Source: Candidatus Bathyarchaeota archaeon
GTDB taxonomy: Archaea > Thermoproteota > Bathyarchaeia > 40CM-2-53-6
Length of the DNA: 5,876 nt
Assembly (NCBI GenBank): GCA_005882955.1
Contig: VBBB01000101.1
Coordinates: forward strand, 10,978 to 16,853
Direction of reading: 5' to 3'
This document shows positions 4,916 to 5,876 of this stretch, piece by piece (the first letter of the stretch is position 1; every line of letters starts with the position of its first letter). Below the pieces are notes generated by a model. The model had not been told where the DNA came from, searched no databases, and saw only the letters and a program-made list of their open reading frames with translations. A program made the translations under genes and the position numbers.

Positions 4916-5844
4916 TCGAGAAGCCAGGCCTTACACTCTATGGGCTTTTCATCGTCATGGCTCTTCTCGCCGCAGCCGCCTTGCTGCTCGGAGTAGCAGT
5001 CTCCTCGATACTTGTTCTCCTATTGGTCTATGCAGCCCTAGCTTACTCGATCAACTTCATCACCGGCATGATAGGTTACGTTGACTTCGGCCATGTCCTC
5101 TTCATGGCCATCGGCTCCTACGCGCTAGCAACGCTGGTGAGCCATTACGAGGCGAATCCGTTGCTGGGCGTCGGTCTAGGCGCTCTGCTCGGCCTGGTCT
5201 TCGCTCTCGGCATAGGCCTCGTCATCCTGAGATTCCGAGGCGTCTACTTCGCCATCACCACGGTTGTCCTCGTTCTGGCCGCCTACAACATAGTCCTACA
5301 GTTTCCCCAGCTTGGCGCGGGCGGCGAAATAATCGTCAATCTAACTTTTCAGCCGCTCGCTACCTACTTCACGATCTGGACCATAGTATTGATCGAGATA
5401 GTCTTGACCTATTATGTCAACAGGAGCAGGATCGGCTTCGGGATCAGGGCGATAAAGAACGAGGAGGACGCTGCGAGCTCCGTCGGGGTCAGCCCTCGGA
5501 CGCTGAAACTGACTGGGTACATGCTCGGGGGACTTTTCGGAGGTGCTGCTGGAGCAGTCTACGCATGGTCCATTTCAGGCGTGACCGCGGGACCAGCATT
5601 CGATTTCACGTTCTCGCTCTTGATGCTAGCCATGATAATCATCGGAGGAGTGGGAACATCGATAGGACCACTCTTGGGGGCGGTTGTAGTCTACATCCCG
5701 TCATACTTTCTCCTAACCACAGTCGCACAGGCACAGCCACTCATAATCGGACTCCTCGTAATCATCATGGCTCTCTTCCTGCCAGACGGGATCGTCGGGC
5801 TGCTCAGACGATCGAATGAACATCTAAGGCTAGTGCTGGAGTAA
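4912..5844 (+). CDS. livM: Liv-type ABC transporter permease, LivM family
   Basis: The second membrane subunit, 310 residues. The ATG overlaps the livH stop codon (ATGA at 4912-4915). The N-terminal signature NFITGMIGYVDFGHVLFMAIGSYALA is at residues 48-73. The coupling loop RSRIGFGIRAIKNEEDAASSVGVSPRTLKLTGYMLGG (171-207) matches the LivM pattern for contact with the ATPase subunits, and the end LFLPDGIVGLLRR is characteristic. Multiple hydrophobic helices span the rest. It forms a heterodimeric channel with LivH. The next gene begins two bases after its stop codon, consistent with one polycistronic message. As with LivH, the family is clear but the transported compound is not. Confidence 0.92.
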   Translation: MIEKPGLTLYGLFIVMALLAAAALLLGVAVSSILVLLLVYAALAYSINFITGMIGYVDFGHVLFMAIGSYALATLVSHYEANPLLGVGLGALLGLVFALGIGLVILRFRGVYFAITTVVLVLAAYNIVLQFPQLGAGGEIIVNLTFQPLATYFTIWTIVLIEIVLTYYVNRSRIGFGIRAIKNEEDAASSVGVSPRTLKLTGYMLGGLFGGAAGAVYAWSISGVTAGPAFDFTFSLLMLAMIIIGGVGTSIGPLLGAVVVYIPSYFLLTTVAQAQPLIIGLLVIIMALFLPDGIVGLLRRSNEHLRLVLE

Positions 5845-5846
5845 GC

Positions 5847-5876
5847 ATGCCCATCCTCCAGGCAAGCAACATTTCA
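5847..5876 (+). CDS. Start of probable Liv ABC transporter ATP-binding protein (cut by right edge)
   Basis: Only ten codons are visible, MPILQASNIS. This is how LivG/LivF-type ATPases commonly begin (ILxAxNIsKxFGG follows in the family). Position two bases after livM, in the operon order binding protein, LivH, LivM, supports an ATPase. Walker motifs lie outside the window, and LivG cannot be told from LivF. Confidence 0.65.
   Translation, partial: MPILQASNIS

Noticed and set aside
1..5876. CRISPR array, rRNA, insertion sequence or toxin-antitoxin pair
   Set aside because: No regularly spaced repeats, rRNA motifs, transposase or small paired genes are visible.

Overview
The window looks archaeal. 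No start codon is preceded by a clear Shine-Dalgarno sequence, and one gene starts with TTG. The substrate-binding protein is held by an N-terminal membrane helix instead of a lipobox. A tRNA-Gln-like gene encodes its own CCA and carries an intron at 37/38 with a well-formed bulge-helix-bulge splice site. The phylum cannot be fixed from this window; a Thermoproteota lineage (Nitrososphaeria or Bathyarchaeia type) is a guess.

Layout, left to right, all on the plus strand. (1) 3-1124: the C-terminal part of a secreted subtilisin-family (S8) protease with a protease-associated domain, cut by the left edge. (2) 1125-1569: 445 bases without a protein gene. They hold a pyrimidine-rich tract, a 12-bp palindrome, a tRNA-Gln(UUG)-like gene at 1268-1388 interrupted by one convincing intron and one less certain insertion, and then an apparently empty spacer. 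(3) 1570-2448: an exported, membrane-anchored type 1 copper protein (cupredoxin) with an Ig-like stalk. (4) 2449-2711: a spacer with a second, displaced copy of the tRNA 3' end plus its downstream flank, two hairpins and a probable TATA box. (5) 2712-5876: the start of a branched-chain amino acid/amide-type (Liv) ABC importer operon: substrate-binding protein, two permeases, and the first ten codons of the next gene, probably an ATPase.

The most interesting structure is the pair of tRNA 3'-end repeats (1367-1410 and 2505-2547; 38 of 44 aligned columns identical) that flank the cupredoxin gene. The far copy's acceptor strand matches the tRNA 5' strand better than the tRNA's own 3' end does. 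That is the expected footprint of integration into a tRNA gene, where the incoming element supplies a new 3' end and displaces the old one. The islet between the copies is about 1.1 kb, has no integrase, and its cupredoxin gene has lower-GC stretches than the neighbouring genes. A remnant or satellite-like integrated islet is therefore plausible but unproven; an old duplication of the tRNA locus is the main alternative.

Functionally, the protease, cupredoxin and ABC importer all act at or outside the cell membrane. Protease plus importer fits scavenging of peptides and amino acids, but only the Liv genes are clearly one operon (gaps of 8 and 2 bases and one 4-base overlap).
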